64,000 bases of DNA, taken from NCBI GenBank assembly GCA_005784505.1, contig VCAZ01000095.1:350001-414000 (forward strand), written 5' to 3'. The DNA comes from Bagarius yarrelli (taxonomy: Eukaryota > Chordata > Actinopteri > Siluriformes > Sisoridae). Position 1 is the first letter of the stretch, and each line of letters starts with the position of its first letter. The notes beneath the pieces are model-generated. The model had not been told where the DNA came from and made no database searches. It saw only the letters and a program-made list of their open reading frames with translations. Positions 63,647-64,000 of the stretch are shown piece by piece. The position numbers and the translations under genes are program-made.

Positions 63647-64000
63647 TTAACTTATATCAGTTGAATCCTATTTTATTTTTGTTTGCTAACAATAACAATA
63701 ACATGGATCAATGCAAACTAAAAATTAAACCATTCAGTTGTTATAAGTAGTCATTAGCTAGTAACTGTCGGAAGAATTAGGTGACTCAGTTGTTTAGGAA
63801 ACTTTCTGAATAGTCAGAAACATAAGAGACACAAAAATCGCAGGCACTGATTCACCCGAACCACGGAATTTAGCTGCAGCTCGTCAGACCCGTAGTGTGT
63901 AGCGCAAACAGCTGGATCCGAGGGAGTCTTTATGGGTAAGATTTAGAGTTCAAGGATTAAGTGAATTCTAAGGATTCGGTGCCTGCCCTCTAGTGGAATA
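63647..64000. other. Non-coding end of window
   Basis: Nothing recognised. The GC-richer stretch 63840-63940 (GCAGCTCGTCAGACCCGTAG) is unique in the window. Confidence 0.4.

Overview
This window looks like non-coding chromosomal DNA from a teleost fish, probably an ostariophysan and possibly a catfish. The case rests on the repeats, because there is no host gene to place it. DANA/Mermaid-type V-SINEs, very abundant tRNA-derived SINEs with an L2-type 3' tail, DIRS and Ty3/Gypsy chromovirus relics and L2-clade LINE 3' ends occur together here. The species is an inference. No open reading frame is longer than about 145 codons, and none resembles a host exon. The only coding homology I can defend belongs to broken transposable elements. 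I see no tRNA, rRNA or CRISPR locus and no prokaryotic feature.

Layout. 0-3.5 kb: one SINE, then AT-rich DNA. 3.5-4.6 kb: a 36-bp minisatellite of about 27 units inside a LINE 3' end; each unit is a 12-codon piece of reverse transcriptase. 6-10 kb: V-SINE and SINE fragments, including one SINE inserted in another. 10.9-11.8 kb: broken DIRS tyrosine recombinase and a LINE 3' UTR piece. 12.5-14.2 kb: three SINEs and a MITE-like element. 16-19.1 kb: V-SINEs and a worn minisatellite of about 35 bp. 19.3-23.3 kb: DNA-transposon fragments, SINEs and a direct tandem segmental duplication. 24-28.9 kb: two members of an AATAAA-bearing SINE family and a V-SINE. 30.1 kb: long AT microsatellite. 31.5-34.9 kb: old tandem repeat split by two L2-clade LINE insertions. 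35.3 kb: 20-bp minisatellite. 38.5-39.6 kb: LINE ORF1/endonuclease relic. 39.6-40.3 and 48.0-48.95 kb: two inverted copies of one unidentified repeat, enclosing a TGATTCAT-rich 34-bp repeat field. 49.8-51.2 kb: internally deleted Gypsy element nested in a SINE. 54.4 kb: LINE fragment. 58.2 kb: second locus with the LINE-derived 36-bp unit, in only three copies. 59.9-60.3 kb: DIRS-like promoter end. 61.8-64 kb: SINEs.

How it fits together. The window records successive transposition, nested insertion and local tandem amplification. Several repeat-free stretches (about 3.16, 6.0, 29.5, 36.55, 42.6, 43.85 and 60.45 kb) have the mixed composition and homeodomain- or POU-like words seen in conserved non-coding elements. 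They are only candidates until aligned to other fish. I find no evidence of a new protein-coding system. The most unusual structures are the retrotransposon-codon minisatellite, the inverted repeat pair and the gag-to-chromodomain Gypsy deletion derivative.
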